In this document: piece by piece, positions 63,455 to 64,000 of the stretch
Position numbering within the stretch: the first letter of the stretch is position 1
Layout of the letters: each line of letters begins with the position of its first letter
Assembly (NCBI RefSeq): GCF_013376415.1
Contig: NZ_WYET01000007.1
Coordinates: 310,001 to 374,000, forward strand
Source of the DNA: Flagellimonas chongwuensis
GTDB lineage: Bacteria > Bacteroidota > Bacteroidia > Flavobacteriales > Flavobacteriaceae
DNA: 64,000 nt
Direction: 5' to 3'
Translations under genes and position numbers: made by a program
Notes under the pieces: model-generated
Told to the model about the DNA's origin: nothing
Databases searched by the model: none
What the model saw: only the letters and a program-made list of their open reading frames with translations

Positions 63455-64000
63455 TTAATCTGCCCTATCTTCCCTTAGGAAAGAAACCAAAATCCCCAGT
63501 CCCAAAGCAACTCCTATAAACCCTAATGAAATCCATTGAGGAAATTTAACATGGTGCGCCAAAATCATTTTAATCCCCACAAAACTTAAGATAGCGACCA
63601 AACTATATTTAAGGTATTGGAACTTATTGATCATGTGAGCCAAAAAGAAGTACATGGACCTAAGACCCAAAATGGCAAATATATTTGAACTGAATACCAA
63701 AAAAGGATCGGACGTAATGGCCAATATAGCCGGAACACTGTCCAAGGCGAACAAAACATCAGTAAATTCAATAATTATCAATGCCATGAACAACGGGGTG
63801 GCCGCCGTAATGTGTCGTAGTTTAACAAAAAACTTTTGTCCATCCATGTGTGAAGTGATGGGCATAATTTTTCGAAGATTCCGATAGAGGAAAGATTTTT
63901 TGGGTTCGAAAGGTTTTTCTTTGGAAGTAACCATTCTTATGGCCGTAAATATTAAAAACGCTCCAAAAATATAGGTCGTGAAACTGAATTTTTTGATGAG
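63455..64000 (-). CDS. TerC-family membrane protein, C-terminal part (cut by right edge)
   Basis: About 180 residues in one open frame from the stop at 63455 to the right edge; the gene's 5' end lies beyond the window. The Met codon at 63934 is internal, because the upstream frame continues into the same membrane protein (YIFGAFLIFTAIRM). Hydrophobic helices with FTDVLFALDSVPAILAITSDPF, the conserved Asp-bearing TerC motif, identify the family (TerC/Alx, metal efflux or membrane-protein related). No neighbouring ter gene is seen here. Confidence 0.85.
   Translation of the reverse strand, partial: LIKKFSFTTYIFGAFLIFTAIRMVTSKEKPFEPKKSFLYRNLRKIMPITSHMDGQKFFVKLRHITAATPLFMALIIIEFTDVLFALDSVPAILAITSDPFLVFSSNIFAILGLRSMYFFLAHMINKFQYLKYSLVAILSFVGIKMILAHHVKFPQWISLGFIGVALGLGILVSFLREDRAD

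Noticed and set aside
1..64000. CRISPR arrays, tRNA/rRNA genes, insertion sequences, prophage or conjugation genes
   Set aside because: No regularly spaced repeats, no tRNA cloverleaf and no transposase, integrase or structural phage protein were seen. The truncated gene pair at 44.2 kb shows no mobile element ends.

Overview
The window looks like a piece of a marine Flavobacteriaceae (Bacteroidota) chromosome. The reasons are a low-to-moderate GC content, a SusC/SusD pair under an ECF sigma factor and FecR anti-sigma factor, many lipoproteins with a Cys lipobox, weak Shine-Dalgarno sequences, promoters of the Bacteroidota type (TAnnTTTG at -7), and family matches throughout. A genus such as Muricauda/Flagellimonas is only a guess. 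I saw no rRNA, tRNA, CRISPR array, transposase or integrase.

Layout. (1) 1-3.9 kb, minus strand: TldD and TldE protease subunits, a DUF4159 protein and the start of a MoxR ATPase that runs off the left edge and begins at a TTG codon. (2) 4.3-5.7 kb: cardiolipin synthase. (3) 5.7-15 kb: a compact stress island with fermentative D-lactate dehydrogenase, three tandem-domain universal stress proteins, an eRF1-like small protein, a TerB-like protein, the CbpA/CbpM chaperone pair, and at its centre a PAS histidine kinase overlapping a response regulator that fuses a receiver domain to a CRP/FNR-type DNA-binding module. Seven promoters in this island carry an FNR-like palindrome TGAY-N4-RTCA. In each, a -7-like element sits 29-30 nt downstream of the palindrome centre, which is the class II activator geometry. 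The fusion regulator is the obvious candidate activator. (4) 15-21.5 kb: uracil phosphoribosyltransferase and a three-gene RND efflux pump. (5) 21.8-24.6 kb: a lipoprotein sulfatase with its own exported formylglycine-generating enzyme. (6) 24.6-28.6 kb: a YbbP/YbbA-type ABC exporter divergent from a TesA-like SGNH esterase. (7) 28.6-43 kb: a polysaccharide utilisation locus with ECF sigma, FecR, SusC, SusD, PIG-L deacetylase, MFS sugar transporter, a ROK kinase lacking the zinc motif, a RIFT-barrel (YetA/PcRGLX-like) protein and a DASS symporter. (8) 43.3-44.8 kb: two divergent genes that have both lost their 5' halves (a GH78 rhamnosidase and an NCS1-type permease) meet at a scar. (9) 44.9-48.5 kb: a Nudix-fold repressor with a degenerate Nudix box, a perfect 7-1-7 operator, and a divergent PD40 protein/Gfo-Idh-MocA oxidoreductase pair. 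(10) 48.7-51.2 kb: ArsR regulator, luciferase-like monooxygenase and SBF-family transporter. (11) 51.2-64 kb: small stress-type proteins (SYLF, PNPOx-like, DUF2383-like, CsbD, Rho_N) interleaved with three AraC-type regulators, a receiver-only response regulator and a large hybrid-free sensor kinase, ending in a TerC protein cut by the right edge.

The strongest undescribed signal is the FNR-box regulon of region 3. A two-component pathway ending in a REC-CRP fusion appears to switch on lactate fermentation, universal stress proteins and chaperones together, which would fit an oxygen- or energy-limitation response. The box geometry is seen directly; the signal and the identity of the activator are inference.
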